Shown: positions 1-10,064, counted from the first letter of the stretch. The stretch is DNA of 64,000 nt from Brucella rhizosphaerae (GCF_002252475.1 NZ_NNRK01000024.1:1-64000), one strand, 5' to 3'. Made by a program: numbers and translations. The notes: a model not told the origin generated them from the sequence alone.

Positions 1-21
1 TTTATGAGTCTACGCTCTAGA

Positions 22-64
22 GCATAATCCGACCGGAGTGAAACGAGGCACGATAAGATTATGC
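22..64. repeat. Intergenic palindromic repeat
   Basis: Arms GCATAATC and GATTATGC (8 bp, perfect) enclose about 27 bases. A second imperfect hairpin-like stretch follows at about 84-121, with GATCTTATT and CAGATCG elements. It resembles the dispersed palindromic intergenic elements common in Brucellaceae. It lies just upstream of the BMP operon. No coding function is seen. Confidence 0.5.
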
Positions 65-176
65 TTGAAATAGAAGAAGTTAGAGCGCCGATCTTATTCT
101 ATCAGATCGAACCGCGCTTTAACGTGCTCTCCGTCGCGCAAAAATGCACGCCTATAATCACCCAAGAGGGGTTCCT

Positions 177-1166
177 ATGACCAGAACATCAAAATTCACT
201 CGCCGCGACATTCTTGCGATGTCTGCGGCTCTTGGTGCAACCGCCATCACAACGCGCGTTTTTGCTGCGGACGAAAAGCTCAAAGTTGCAGGCATTCATG
301 CTTCGCCGGTTGAAAACGCGTGGAATTCGCGCCTTCATGAAGCGCTGAAGCAGGCCAACGACGAAGGTGTAATCGAATATGTCTTCTCAGAAGGCGTTTC
401 GGCCAGCGATTATCCACGTGCGATGCGCGAATATGCCGAACAGGGCATCAAGCTGATTGTCGGTGAATCCTATGCAGTCGAGCGCGAAGCGCGACAGGTT
501 GCAGGCGATTATCCGCAGACCACGTTTATCATGGGGTCGTCCGGCAAGGCACAGGGTGAAAATTTCGGTGTGTTCGGCACGTGGAATTTTGAAGCAGCCT
601 ATCTCGCTGGCATGCTGGCAGGCAGCATGAGCAAATCAGGGACCTTCGGCTCGGTCGGTGCTGTGCCAATCCCGGAAGTCAACATGCTGATCAATGCGTT
701 TCAGGATGGTGTAAAGGAAACCCGCCCGGATGCGAAATTCAATGCATCCTATATCGGTACATTCTTCGATCCACCGAAGGCACGCGAAGCAGGTCTGGCG
801 CAGATCGATTCCGGTGCAGACATTCTGTTTGGCGAACGCATCGGCACCGCAGATGCCGCCAAGGAACGCGGCATCAAGGCGATCGGCTCGCTGATCGACT
901 ACACCCCACGTTATCCTGACACCGTCTTCGCCAATGCGATGTGGTATTTCCGCCCGATCCTCAATGCAGCCATTGCCGATGTTAAGGCTGGTCAGCCAAC
1001 CGGCAAGGATTACACCCCATTCAGCCTGATGAAGGAAGGCGGCAACGACATCGTCTACGTCAAGGGCGTTGCTCCTGCAGAAGCTGAAGCCAAGATGGAA
1101 GCGCGCCGCGCCGAGATCAAAGCCGGTACTTTCAAGATCGAGCCAAATCCGGCAGAGCCAAAATAA
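177..1166 (+). CDS. BMP-family ABC transporter substrate-binding protein (Tat-exported)
   Basis: This is a periplasmic solute-binding protein of the basic membrane protein (BMP/PnrA-like) family, whose characterised members bind nucleosides. I start it at 177 because AGAGGGG sits about 6 bases upstream; an earlier ATG at 144 lacks a ribosome site. The N-terminus carries twin arginines (TRRDIL, residues 8-13), a hydrophobic stretch and a VFA-A cleavage site, so Tat export is likely; I see no lipobox. The mature part has the family pattern of two alternating alpha/beta lobes. It is the first gene of a five-gene operon with an amidase, an ATPase and two permeases. The substrate is unknown; the amidase hints at an amide. 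Confidence 0.9.
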   Translation: MTRTSKFTRRDILAMSAALGATAITTRVFAADEKLKVAGIHASPVENAWNSRLHEALKQANDEGVIEYVFSEGVSASDYPRAMREYAEQGIKLIVGESYAVEREARQVAGDYPQTTFIMGSSGKAQGENFGVFGTWNFEAAYLAGMLAGSMSKSGTFGSVGAVPIPEVNMLINAFQDGVKETRPDAKFNASYIGTFFDPPKAREAGLAQIDSGADILFGERIGTADAAKERGIKAIGSLIDYTPRYPDTVFANAMWYFRPILNAAIADVKAGQPTGKDYTPFSLMKEGGNDIVYVKGVAPAEAEAKMEARRAEIKAGTFKIEPNPAEPK

Positions 1167-1187
1167 CAAACGATCAGGGCAGCAGAA

Positions 1188-2597
1188 GTGACACTCGACA
1201 TGAAGCAACAGGATGCAACGGCGCTCGCCAAAGCGATCGCAGACGGCGTTTTGACTGCGCGAGAGGCCATGGATGCTGCTATTGAAGCCGCAGAAAAATG
1301 GCGCCCTCTGGGCGCCATTGCATATCTCGATACAGAACTTGGGCGCAACAATGCGACCGCGTTCGATACCAGCCCTAACAAAGCAGCTTTTGCCGGAGTG
1401 CCATCGCTGTTCAAGGACCTGGGCGGGCCATGCGCTGGATTGCCAATCCGTCTCGGCTCACGCGCCTGTGCTGATGCGCCGTCAGAGCTTGATTCAGAAC
1501 TGGCTGCACGATTACGCAAGGCCGGTCTCAACTTCTTCGGAACAACAACTGTGCCGGAATTCGGCATGGCACTTGCCAGTGAACCTGTTGATGGCCCTGT
1601 CGCTCGCCACCCATTTGATGAGACGCTGTCTCCTGCAGGCTCGTCCGGTGGTGCAGCAGCAGCCGTTGCTGCGGGTATCGTTTCGATAGCCCATGCAACC
1701 GATGCAGGCGGCTCAATCCGTGTTCCGGCGGCCGCCTGCGGGCTTATCGGCCTGAAGCCAAGCCGCGGCGCCATGCCAGCCGGTCCACATTTCGGCAATT
1801 ATCTTGCAGGCATTGCGAGCGAATTCGCCCTTTGTCGTTCCATCCGTGATGCAAAGACACTGTACCCGCTTATGGTGGGAAACATCGAAAGCTTTCTGCC
1901 CGATGTGGTACTTGCTTCAGACACCAGGCCTGAGAAGCTGCGTATCGGCATTATTTCAGGCGATCTGACTGGATATCCGATCACGACCGAGCGTCAGCAA
2001 GTGGTTGCCGATGCTGCACGTTTTCTGGAAGCTCGGGGTCACACGATCCGTGAGATCAAAACAGCAACGCTCGCGCCTCTCATTGATGCCAGCGCGACTG
2101 CCTTTGATCGCATCATCTCGGCCAATCTCGCATCGGCCATCGATGCATTTTCGATTGATGAAGAAAAACTCGAACAGCTGACACGCGCTGTTGCTGCACG
2201 CGGTCGCAAGATGAACGCCGTTGAGCTTTACGATGCCATGAATGGCGGCGTTATGACCGCATACAAGCTCTGGCAGGTTTTCCACGATATCGACGTGCTG
2301 ATCACACCGATGCTGTCGCAAGCGTCGCAACCTGTCGGCTCCTATCCTATGGATCATGACGATGTGGACTCACATTGGCAGAAGATGAATGAATTTGCAC
2401 CTTATGCGGCACTGGCCAATATTTCAGGCTTCCCAGCGCTTTCCATGCCCTTTGGTGAGGATGCAAACGGTATGCCGCTTGCAATTCAGTTGATTGGACG
2501 AACAGGAGCGGACAATCTTCTCCTGAACCTGGGCGAGCTGATGGAGGAGGACCATCGCTGGCAGCATAAATTTCCCGTTGCGGGGTTGAACACATGA
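1188..2597 (+). CDS. Amidase (amidase-signature family)
   Basis: This is an amidase-signature hydrolase, expected to cleave a carboxamide to acid and ammonia in the cytoplasm. The Ser-cisSer-Lys triad is visible: Lys76 in SLFKDLGG, the GSSGG motif at about 151-155 and the nucleophile Ser176 in DAGGSIRVP. Its length of 469 residues is normal for the family. The start may be the GTG at 1188 or the ATG at 1200; neither has a strong ribosome site. It follows the binding protein by 21 bases and overlaps the ATPase start by 4 bases (ATGA), so it is translated as part of the transporter operon. The arrangement suggests it processes the imported compound. The exact substrate cannot be read from sequence. 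Confidence 0.88.
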   Translation: MTLDMKQQDATALAKAIADGVLTAREAMDAAIEAAEKWRPLGAIAYLDTELGRNNATAFDTSPNKAAFAGVPSLFKDLGGPCAGLPIRLGSRACADAPSELDSELAARLRKAGLNFFGTTTVPEFGMALASEPVDGPVARHPFDETLSPAGSSGGAAAAVAAGIVSIAHATDAGGSIRVPAAACGLIGLKPSRGAMPAGPHFGNYLAGIASEFALCRSIRDAKTLYPLMVGNIESFLPDVVLASDTRPEKLRIGIISGDLTGYPITTERQQVVADAARFLEARGHTIREIKTATLAPLIDASATAFDRIISANLASAIDAFSIDEEKLEQLTRAVAARGRKMNAVELYDAMNGGVMTAYKLWQVFHDIDVLITPMLSQASQPVGSYPMDHDDVDSHWQKMNEFAPYAALANISGFPALSMPFGEDANGMPLAIQLIGRTGADNLLLNLGELMEEDHRWQHKFPVAGLNT

Positions 2598-4123
2598 CCA
2601 TGACAGTTCTTGAACTGCAAAACATAACCAAGCGGTTTGGCGCGCTTACCGCCAATGATGATATTTCGCTGAAGCTTGAGCACGGCGAAATCCTTGCTTT
2701 TCTGGGTGAGAATGGTGCTGGCAAGACGACGTTGATGAATATCCTCTTCGGCCACTATGTGCCGGATGAGGGCCGTGTCTTTGTCAAAGGCGTGGAAATC
2801 CCGCAGGGTAAACCACGCGCGGCCATTGATGCTGGTGTTGGCATGGTGCATCAGCACTTCACGCTTGCGCCCAACCTCACCGTTCTTGAGAATATCATCA
2901 CCGGCACTGAAAGCCTGTGGAAGCTGAAATCATCGCATGGCGCTGCTCGCGCCAGGATTGCGGAGATTGCCAGGCGTTTTGGCTTGCAGGTCGATCCGAA
3001 TGCGCGACTTGGTGATCTTTCGGTCGGCGAACAACAGCGCGTGGAAATCCTGAAAGCACTTTATAACGATGCTGACATTCTGATCCTCGATGAGCCGACT
3101 GCCGTTCTGACCACACAGGAAGCCGAAGGTCTGTTTGCGACGCTCAAAGAGATGGCGCGTCAGGGCCTCTCGCTTATTTTCATTTCGCACAAACTGCATG
3201 AAGTCATGTCGGCAGCGGACCGCGTTGTGGTACTGCGCGGCGGCAAACTGGTGGCCGAGCGAAAAGCTTCCGAGACATCCAAGGAAGAGCTTGCTGAATT
3301 GATGGTCGGTCGCCGCGTTTCGCGCCCGTCACGTGCGCTCGCAACTCCCGGCGAAACCTTGCTGGAAGCAAAGAATGTGACCGTGGTTGAGGAAGGCATA
3401 ACGCGTCTGACTGACCTCGACTTCCACCTGCGCGCCGGTGAAACGCTTGGCATCATCGGTGTTTCGGGCAATGGTCAGGCCGCCCTTGGGCGTCTTGTTT
3501 CTGGCCTTAACCAGCCCGCCAATGGCGCGCTTGTCATGTTCGGACAGCAAGTCACAAAATTCGACCCACGCCAGTTTGTAGCCGAAGGTGTCGGTCGTAT
3601 TCCGGAAGATCGCAATGCGGAAGGCGCAATTGGCGATCTGACACTGTGGGAAAATGCTGTCCTTGAACGCGTACGCGATCCGCAATTTTCCAACGGTCTT
3701 TTGGTCAACCGCACAGCTGCGCGCGAATTTACTGATCGCATTATCAGGGATTTTGACGTGCGCGGCGGAACACCCGACAGCCGAATTCGACTGCTTTCGG
3801 GCGGCAATATGCAGAAACTCATTCTGGGTCGCAATCTTGAAACGGCACCGCGCATTCTGATCGCTGCACAGCCCACACGTGGCCTTGATGAAGGAGCCGT
3901 CGCAGCCATCCATGCCCGCATTCTGGAAGCCCGCGCCAAGGGTGCAGCCGTGCTGCTGATCTCAGAGGATCTGGACGAAATTATTGGTCTCGCCGATCGG
4001 GTGCAGGCAATCGTTAAAGGCAGGCTCTCGCTATCAATTGACGCGAGCGAGGCGAATGCGCAAAGGCTTGGCATGATGATGGCCGGCGAATGGCAGACAA
4101 AGACCACGAAGGGGCTCAACTGA
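2594..4123 (+). CDS. ABC transporter ATP-binding protein, duplicated (BMP/nucleoside type)
   Basis: This 509-residue protein has two fused ABC ATPase domains, as in the RbsA/NupA-like importers that serve BMP binding proteins. Domain 1 has Walker A GENGAGKTT (38-46), signature LSVGEQQR and Walker B ILILDEPTAVL. Domain 2 has a degenerate Walker A (VSGNGQAALG, lacking GKS/T) but keeps signature LSGGNMQK, which is usual for this family. It overlaps the amidase by ATGA and the next permease at TGATG. It energises the two downstream permeases at the inner membrane. Confidence 0.93.
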   Translation: MTMTVLELQNITKRFGALTANDDISLKLEHGEILAFLGENGAGKTTLMNILFGHYVPDEGRVFVKGVEIPQGKPRAAIDAGVGMVHQHFTLAPNLTVLENIITGTESLWKLKSSHGAARARIAEIARRFGLQVDPNARLGDLSVGEQQRVEILKALYNDADILILDEPTAVLTTQEAEGLFATLKEMARQGLSLIFISHKLHEVMSAADRVVVLRGGKLVAERKASETSKEELAELMVGRRVSRPSRALATPGETLLEAKNVTVVEEGITRLTDLDFHLRAGETLGIIGVSGNGQAALGRLVSGLNQPANGALVMFGQQVTKFDPRQFVAEGVGRIPEDRNAEGAIGDLTLWENAVLERVRDPQFSNGLLVNRTAAREFTDRIIRDFDVRGGTPDSRIRLLSGGNMQKLILGRNLETAPRILIAAQPTRGLDEGAVAAIHARILEARAKGAAVLLISEDLDEIIGLADRVQAIVKGRLSLSIDASEANAQRLGMMMAGEWQTKTTKGLN

Positions 4124-5166
4124 TGCGTATTGAAAGACGCGAGACAAGGCCAATGGCTCTGGTGGCAACTGCGCCGGTTGTTGCCGTTCTGGTTGCTTTC
4201 GTGCTTGCGGGCCTGCTGATTGCCAGCGCTGGCGCACCAGTGTTTGAATCCTTCCGCCAGATTGCAATTGGAGCATTCGGCAACAAACTCTCGATCACTG
4301 AAACCCTGACGCGCGCCACACCTTTGATGCTGACCGGCCTTGCTGCAGCTGTGGCCTTTCGTTCCAAACTCTGGAATATCGGCGCTGAAGGCCAATTCTA
4401 TATGGGTGCGCTTGCAGTCGTGGCCTTCGGCACACAATTGCAGCTGCCCGCCCCTTTGCTCATTCCGTTGCTGCTCATCGTCGGCGCAATTGCTGGCATG
4501 ATCTTTCTGCTGATCCCGCTTGGTCTGCGCCTGCGTTTTGGCGTCGATGAAGTCGTGACGACACTGCTGCTCAATTTCATCGCAGTATTATTCGTCTCGA
4601 TGATGATCGAAGGCCCGATGAAGGACCCGCTCGCTTTTGGCTGGCCCCAGTCGGAACCTGTGCCTGATGCCGCGGTCCTGCCCAAGATCATGGCCGGGAT
4701 GCGGCTCCACATCGGCATCTTAATCGCCATCGCACTTGCACTCATCATTGCCTATGTGCAGAAACGCACCGTTTTCGGCCTCGAAACCAAAGCAGCTGGC
4801 CTTAATCCACAAGCAGCCCGCTTCGCGGGTGTTCCACTTGGAAAAACACTGGTGAAGGTCGCCTGCATCTCGGGTGGTCTGGCCGGTCTTGCAGGCGCGA
4901 TACAGGTCATGGGCGTTAAAGGTTATGTGACGACCGACCTTTCGCCGGGCTTCGGCTATTCCGGTATTATCGTCGCCATGCTGGCCAATCTGAACCCAAT
5001 CGGCGCAATATTTTCGGCACTTTTCGCCGCTGCCATGTTTGTGGGTGCGGACGGAATGAGCCGCGCCATCGGCATTCCAAGCTTCATCGCCGACGTCACG
5101 GTAGCGCTTTCGCTGCTCACCATGCTGGTTGCGTTGTTCTTCACCCAATACAGGATAGCCCGATGA
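4123..5166 (+). CDS. ABC transporter permease (BMP/nucleoside type, subunit 1)
   Basis: This is an inner-membrane permease of the BPD_transp_2 family with about eight to nine hydrophobic segments. I prefer the ATG at 4123, which overlaps the ATPase stop and has AAGGGG about 7 bases upstream; an in-frame ATG at 4090 would add eleven polar residues. The region FRSKLWNIGAEGQFYMGAL is characteristic of the YufP/NupB-like permeases paired with BMP proteins. It ends in an ATGA overlap with its partner permease. Confidence 0.92.
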   Translation: MRIERRETRPMALVATAPVVAVLVAFVLAGLLIASAGAPVFESFRQIAIGAFGNKLSITETLTRATPLMLTGLAAAVAFRSKLWNIGAEGQFYMGALAVVAFGTQLQLPAPLLIPLLLIVGAIAGMIFLLIPLGLRLRFGVDEVVTTLLLNFIAVLFVSMMIEGPMKDPLAFGWPQSEPVPDAAVLPKIMAGMRLHIGILIAIALALIIAYVQKRTVFGLETKAAGLNPQAARFAGVPLGKTLVKVACISGGLAGLAGAIQVMGVKGYVTTDLSPGFGYSGIIVAMLANLNPIGAIFSALFAAAMFVGADGMSRAIGIPSFIADVTVALSLLTMLVALFFTQYRIAR

Positions 5167-6107
5167 ACGAGTTAATGGATATCCTGCTTTCCGCTGGCCT
5201 CTGGGTCTCGGTCCTGCGTATTGCAACGCCGCTGATTTTTGGCACACTCGGCGCGCTATATTGTGAACGCGCAGGCGTGCTCAATCTCGGCATCGAAGGC
5301 ATCATGACCTTTGGCGCGATGATCGGCTGGCTAGCTGTCTATAATGGTGCCGATCTTTGGGTAGGCGTACTTGTAGCCGCAGCATCCGGCGCATCGTTCG
5401 GTCTGCTTCATGCAGCCCTTACAGTGCCGCTTGGCCTGTCACAGCATGTGGTTGGCCTCGGCATCACGCTGTTTGCATCAAGCCTGAGCTATTTCTTGTT
5501 CCGCCTGCTGGTGCCGCTGTCATCAACGCCGCCAACGATTACGCCCTTTCAGCCAGTCAATCCGTCATGGCTTGCCGATATCCCATTCATCGGGCAGGTG
5601 CTTGGCACGCAGACAGCATTGACATGGATTGCCATTCCGCTGGCACTTCTGCTTGGCTATGTGCTTTTCCGCACGCCGCTCGGCCTTGCCATCCGCATGA
5701 CTGGTGAAAATCCACATGCCGCCGAAGCGCAAGGCATCAACCCGATCCGCGTTCGCATTTTCACAATCATGTTCGGAAGCGCCCTGATGGCGGTGGGTGG
5801 AGCATTCCTGACCCTCTCAGCATTCAACTCGTTTTTCCCAACCATGATGCAGGGGCGCGGCTGGGTATGCATTGCACTCGTCGTATTTGCCTCGTGGAAG
5901 CCAGCGCGCGCACTTCTCGGCGCATTGCTCTTCGCGCTCTTCGACGCGTTCCAGCTGCGCTTACAGACCGTTTACGGCAAGGTGGTTCCCTATCAGCTCT
6001 TCCTGATGATCCCATATATCATGTCGATTGTGGCTCTGATCGTCATGGCGCGCCGCGCGCGCGTACCGCAGGCGCTGATGCAACCCTATCGTCGCGGCGA
6101 GAGATAA
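5163..6107 (+). CDS. ABC transporter permease (BMP/nucleoside type, subunit 2)
   Basis: This is the second permease of the importer, 314 residues and strongly hydrophobic throughout. It carries the family pattern CERAGVLNLGIEGIMTFGA near residues 32-50, as in YufQ/NupC-like subunits. It starts in an ATGA overlap with the upstream permease and is the last gene of the operon; a hairpin that could terminate transcription follows within 40 bases. It should form the heteromeric channel with the preceding permease. Confidence 0.92.
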   Translation: MNELMDILLSAGLWVSVLRIATPLIFGTLGALYCERAGVLNLGIEGIMTFGAMIGWLAVYNGADLWVGVLVAAASGASFGLLHAALTVPLGLSQHVVGLGITLFASSLSYFLFRLLVPLSSTPPTITPFQPVNPSWLADIPFIGQVLGTQTALTWIAIPLALLLGYVLFRTPLGLAIRMTGENPHAAEAQGINPIRVRIFTIMFGSALMAVGGAFLTLSAFNSFFPTMMQGRGWVCIALVVFASWKPARALLGALLFALFDAFQLRLQTVYGKVVPYQLFLMIPYIMSIVALIVMARRARVPQALMQPYRRGER

Positions 6108-6111
6108 ACGA

Positions 6112-6146
6112 AAAAGAGCGGCTGCACAATTTGCGGCCGCCCTTTT
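6112..6146. terminator. Bidirectional intrinsic terminator
   Basis: A stem of about 13 pairs with one mismatch, built on GCGGC and GCCGC, is flanked by AAAA and TTTT. It lies between the ends of two convergent genes and can serve both strands. Confidence 0.75.
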
Positions 6147-6174
6147 GATTTATGACACAACCCGAAGAGTCCGA

Positions 6175-7932
6175 TCAGGCACTATACCGCTTCTGACCAT
6201 CCATCCAGGTTTCGCTGACCTTGATCTTGCTGATCTTCGTAGGGTCTACCTTTGTCGGATCTTCTTCGAGAATTGCGAAATCTGCGCATTTTCCTTCATC
6301 GAGACTTCCAACGATATCGTCCATCTTACAATGATAGGCCGCATCAATGGTCACACAGCGTAGCGCCTGCTCGACCGGGATACGTTCGTCAGGATAAAAG
6401 ACTTCACCGCCATCACTCATGACACGTGCAACAGCGTCCTCGACATAGCGCAGCGGCTCAATAGGCGTCACGTTCCAATCGGAATGGAAAGAAATGCGTA
6501 AGCCTTCAGCGAGCGCGCTTGCGCAGGGATCATAGAGCTTCGCACGCTCAGGCCCGAGAATTTCATCACGGAACGCCTTGCCCCACCAGCGCACATGCCC
6601 AATGAGGAAGGACGGCTGCAGCCCCAGCTCTTTTGCCTTTTGCATCTGATCCTGATGGAAAATGCTGCAATGCTCGATGCGATGACGATGATCGTCACGC
6701 GGCATCTCTTTCAACACAGTTTCATAGGCCGCAATTGTCGCATCGATGGCTGCATCGCCATTGGCATGAACGCCAACCTGCCAACCGCCCTGATGTGCCC
6801 GCCGGATAGCTGCAGTCAGCTGTTCAGGCGTATAGTTCATCGCGCCACGATCATTGGTCCCAAGATAGTTTTCGCGCTGATAGCCAGTGCGGGCCTGATT
6901 GGAACCATCCGCCCAGGCCTTGACGCCACCATAGCGATAAAGATCGGTGCCATGGCCCGGTTTGATGTTCATCTTCTCCCACTGATCCATAGCGGTCGAA
7001 ACCAGCATTCCCCGATAGCGTATTGGTGGGTTCTGCGACATCACCTGATCCAGCAATGCCATGTGTTCTGCAGGTGCCATCATGCCAACACCGCAATCAT
7101 GCAGCGACGTGCAACCGACCGAAGCGGCCTTGTCGAGCATACGTCGGATACTGGTCGAGACGTCAGCAGCCGTTGGCAAAGGCATTTTTTCAATAAATGT
7201 ATTGAATGCAGGCGGCTCTTCAAGACGGCCGCTCAATTTGCCATCGGGCGTTTTGCCGTAACGCGCTTCAGGCGGGTTCGGTGTCGTATCGGTGATGCCG
7301 ACCAGAGCGAAGGCCTTGCTATTGGCATAAGCGATATGACCGTTGCTCTCCATCATGAAAAACGGATTGTTTGGTGCCAGCGCATCCAACTCTGCCAATG
7401 TCGGAATATGAGCACCCTTAGTGATGCTCGGATCGAATTGTTTGGCGCGCACCCATTCGCCATCGCTGGCCTTGCTGACGCCGTTGCGCAGCGCGCTCCA
7501 GACCTGGTCGAATGTTGGCGTAGTAATAGGTCCTACGTCGATCCAGTCGTCCATGACAACAAAGACAGAATGCATATGTGGATCAATCAAACCTGGCATC
7601 AGCGTTCTGCCGTCCAGTTCGACAATGCGTGTGGCGCGGCCGCGAAACTTATCGACATGTTCCGACGTGCCCACTGCGACGATGCGGTTTCCACGTACGG
7701 CGATCGCCTCGGCTTGAGGTGTTTCAGTATTGAGCGTGAGAATGGTTCCACGGCGGAAGATCACATCGGCCGACGAATTGGCGCTCGACCTGTTGCCCAT
7801 AGCCAACGCTGGCTCCACCGCGGTTGCAGCAAACGTCGAAACAGCGGCACCCCCCATATATTTCAGGAAGTCGCGTCGTGAAGTGGTGTGCTTGAATACA
7901 GCCATCAGTCCGGGGTTACAGGCTAAACACAT
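6175..7932 (-). CDS. Exported amidohydrolase (YtcJ-like, amidohydrolase 3 family)
   Basis: This is a 585-residue metal-dependent amidohydrolase. The TIM-barrel metal site begins with GLIDPHMHS, and a second histidine motif is VGVHANGDAAID. The N-terminus has a Tat motif SRRDFLK followed by a hydrophobic, alanine-rich stretch ending PALA, so it is probably exported to the periplasm. The start at 7932 is supported by AGGA about 9 bases upstream; an internal ATG at 7905 lacks one. YtcJ-type enzymes act on varied amides and N-acyl compounds, and the substrate here is unknown. It is a single gene, convergent with the BMP operon, with an AT-rich region upstream. Confidence 0.88.
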   Translation of the reverse strand: MCLACNPGLMAVFKHTTSRRDFLKYMGGAAVSTFAATAVEPALAMGNRSSANSSADVIFRRGTILTLNTETPQAEAIAVRGNRIVAVGTSEHVDKFRGRATRIVELDGRTLMPGLIDPHMHSVFVVMDDWIDVGPITTPTFDQVWSALRNGVSKASDGEWVRAKQFDPSITKGAHIPTLAELDALAPNNPFFMMESNGHIAYANSKAFALVGITDTTPNPPEARYGKTPDGKLSGRLEEPPAFNTFIEKMPLPTAADVSTSIRRMLDKAASVGCTSLHDCGVGMMAPAEHMALLDQVMSQNPPIRYRGMLVSTAMDQWEKMNIKPGHGTDLYRYGGVKAWADGSNQARTGYQRENYLGTNDRGAMNYTPEQLTAAIRRAHQGGWQVGVHANGDAAIDATIAAYETVLKEMPRDDHRHRIEHCSIFHQDQMQKAKELGLQPSFLIGHVRWWGKAFRDEILGPERAKLYDPCASALAEGLRISFHSDWNVTPIEPLRYVEDAVARVMSDGGEVFYPDERIPVEQALRCVTIDAAYHCKMDDIVGSLDEGKCADFAILEEDPTKVDPTKISKIKVSETWMDGQKRYSA

Positions 7933-7989
7933 TGTTGCAATTCCTATAAAATGGGGAATACTTTGCCGTAATCACCGAAAGGAACAATA

Positions 7990-8098
7990 AAAAAATCGAA
8001 CAATCAATTAAAATCAATTATCAATATTTATATTAATCATAACTAATCTATAGGATACTCATATTAAATGCAATTTTACTTAAAAATCGAAACAAAAA
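7990..8098. other. AT-rich intergenic tract upstream of the amidohydrolase
   Basis: About 110 bases are strongly A+T-rich compared with the surrounding GC-rich DNA, with many ATTAAT, AATCAAT and TATTAAT stretches. It lies between the amidohydrolase start and the typA terminator. I see no ORF. Such tracts attract xenogeneic-silencer-type proteins (MucR in this order), which is an inference. Confidence 0.5.
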
Positions 8099-8099
8099 A

Positions 8100-8119
8100 A
8101 CGGCGCCAGAAGGCGCCGT
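8100..8119 (-). terminator. typA intrinsic terminator
   Basis: A perfect 8-bp stem ACGGCGCC/GGCGCCGT with a 4-base loop is followed, read on the minus strand, by a run of seven T. It lies 23 bases past the typA stop. Confidence 0.85.
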
Positions 8120-8142
8120 TCTTTCATAATTTTTATAGCAAA

Positions 8143-9969
8143 TCAGGCAACGCCTGACTTGCCGCTCTTTTCAAAGCGCTTGCGCTCATTTGGATCGAGG
8201 TAAAGCTTGCGAAGACGGATCGACTTCGGTGTCACTTCGACCAGTTCGTCGTCCTGAATCCACGACAGAGCACGTTCCAGCGTCATGCGGATCGGCGGGG
8301 TCAGCTTCACGGCTTCGTCCTTGCCCGAGGCGCGAACGTTGGTGAGCTTCTTGCCCTTCAACACGTTGACTTCAAGATCATTATCGCGGCTGTGAATGCC
8401 GATCAGCATGCCCTGATAAACCTTGACGCCAGCGTCAATGATCATCGGACCACGATCTTCAAGGTTGAAGAGCGCGTAAGCAACAGCTTCACCCTGATCG
8501 TTGGAAATCAGCACGCCATTGTTACGGCCCGAGATTTCGCCCTTGTATGGCTGATAATCGTGGAACAGGCGGTTCATGATCGCCGTACCGCGCGTATCGG
8601 TCAGAAGTTCCGACTGGTAGCCGATAAGACCACGGGTCGGTGCGTAGAAAACCATGCGAACGCGGTTGCCGCCCGAAGGACGCAGCTCGACCATTTCGGC
8701 CTTGCGCTCGGACATCTTCTGAACAACGGTGCCGGAATATTCTTCATCAACGTCGATGACGACTTCTTCAACCGGCTCAAGCATTTCGCCGTTTTCGCCT
8801 TCTTTCATGACGACGCGCGGGCGCGAAACGCCAAGCTCGAAGCCTTCACGGCGCATGTTTTCGATCAGCACAGCAAGCTGCAATTCGCCACGACCCGAAA
8901 CAAAGAAGGAATCCTTCTCGCTCGATTCTTCGATCTTCAGCGCAACATTGCCTTCAGCTTCTTTCAGCAGACGATCGCGGATAACGCGGCTCGTTACCTT
9001 GTCGCCCTCAGTGCCAGCATAAGGGCTGTCATTGACGATGAAAGACATGGTTACGGTTGGTGGATCGATTGGCTGCGCTTCAAGCGGAACGCTTACCGAT
9101 GTATCGCAGAACGTGTCAGCAACCGTACCCTTGGAAAGACCGGCAATGGCAACGATATCGCCTGCATGTGCTTCATCAATCGCCTGACGCTCGATACCGC
9201 GGAACGCGAGGATCTTGGAAATACGACCAGTTTCAAGAAGCGTACCGTCCTGACCCAGAACCTTGACAGGCTGGTTGGATTTGACGGAACCCGAATGAAT
9301 ACGACCGGTGATGATGCGTCCGAGGAACGGGTCGGCTTCAAGAATCGTACCGATCATGTTGAACGGACCTGCTGCAACCTTTGGCGCAGGCACGTGCTTC
9401 AACACCAGATCGAACAGTGGTGCCAGACCCTGATCCTGAGGACCTTCCGGGTTCAGCGCCATCCAGCCGTTACGACCCGAACCATAAAGGATCGGGAAGT
9501 CGAGTTGTTCGTCAGTCGCATCGAGATTAGCGAAAAGGTCGAACACTTCGTTGATGACTTCTGCATGACGACCATCCGGACGGTCGATCTTGTTGATCGC
9601 AACGATCGGACGCAGGCCAACCTTGAGCGCCTTGCCAACAACGAACTTCGTCTGTGGCATCGGGCCTTCAGCGGCGTCAACGAGAACGATAGCGCCGTCA
9701 ACCATCGAAAGGATACGCTCAACTTCACCGCCGAAATCGGCGTGGCCTGGCGTGTCGACGATGTTGATACGGGTGTTCTTCCAGACAACCGAGGTTGCCT
9801 TTGCAAGAATGGTGATCCCGCGCTCGCGCTCGATATCGTTGGAGTCCATCATGCGTTCTGCAACGCGCTGATTGTCACGGAAAGAGCCGGACTGCTTCAG
9901 CAGTTCGTCGACCAGTGTGGTTTTGCCATGATCGACGTGTGCGATAATAGCGATATTACGCAATTCCAT
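8143..9969 (-). CDS. typA: Translational GTPase TypA/BipA
   Basis: This 608-residue ribosome-associated GTPase belongs to the TypA/BipA family and is involved in 50S assembly and stress adaptation. The P-loop AHVDHGKTT (10-18) starts the protein, followed by the switch motif [14 protein letters not shown] and the NKIDRPD specificity motif. EF-G-like beta-barrel and domain III/V regions follow, then the TypA-specific C-terminal domain. Length and order are normal for the family. It is transcribed alone, with a strong terminator behind it and an intergenic gap of 190 bases to mgtE upstream. Confidence 0.97.
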   Translation of the reverse strand: MELRNIAIIAHVDHGKTTLVDELLKQSGSFRDNQRVAERMMDSNDIERERGITILAKATSVVWKNTRINIVDTPGHADFGGEVERILSMVDGAIVLVDAAEGPMPQTKFVVGKALKVGLRPIVAINKIDRPDGRHAEVINEVFDLFANLDATDEQLDFPILYGSGRNGWMALNPEGPQDQGLAPLFDLVLKHVPAPKVAAGPFNMIGTILEADPFLGRIITGRIHSGSVKSNQPVKVLGQDGTLLETGRISKILAFRGIERQAIDEAHAGDIVAIAGLSKGTVADTFCDTSVSVPLEAQPIDPPTVTMSFIVNDSPYAGTEGDKVTSRVIRDRLLKEAEGNVALKIEESSEKDSFFVSGRGELQLAVLIENMRREGFELGVSRPRVVMKEGENGEMLEPVEEVVIDVDEEYSGTVVQKMSERKAEMVELRPSGGNRVRMVFYAPTRGLIGYQSELLTDTRGTAIMNRLFHDYQPYKGEISGRNNGVLISNDQGEAVAYALFNLEDRGPMIIDAGVKVYQGMLIGIHSRDNDLEVNVLKGKKLTNVRASGKDEAVKLTPPIRMTLERALSWIQDDELVEVTPKSIRLRKLYLDPNERKRFEKSGKSGVA

Positions 9970-10064
9970 ATGGAGATCACTTCTATATGAGTTGGGAGCC
10001 GCGCCAAGATGGATGCACGGAAAATCAATGGGGCGCTCTTACAGGTTTTTTTACGTTTTAGAAA

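Noticed and set aside
6595-7881. 428-residue open frame antisense to the amidohydrolase
   Set aside because: Composition rich in Cys, His and Arg as expected from a mirror frame. The minus-strand gene has clear catalytic motifs and a Tat signal.
8392-9990. 532-residue open frame antisense to typA
   Set aside because: It is the mirror frame of a highly conserved GTPase with strong codon bias. No ribosome site or recognisable domain.
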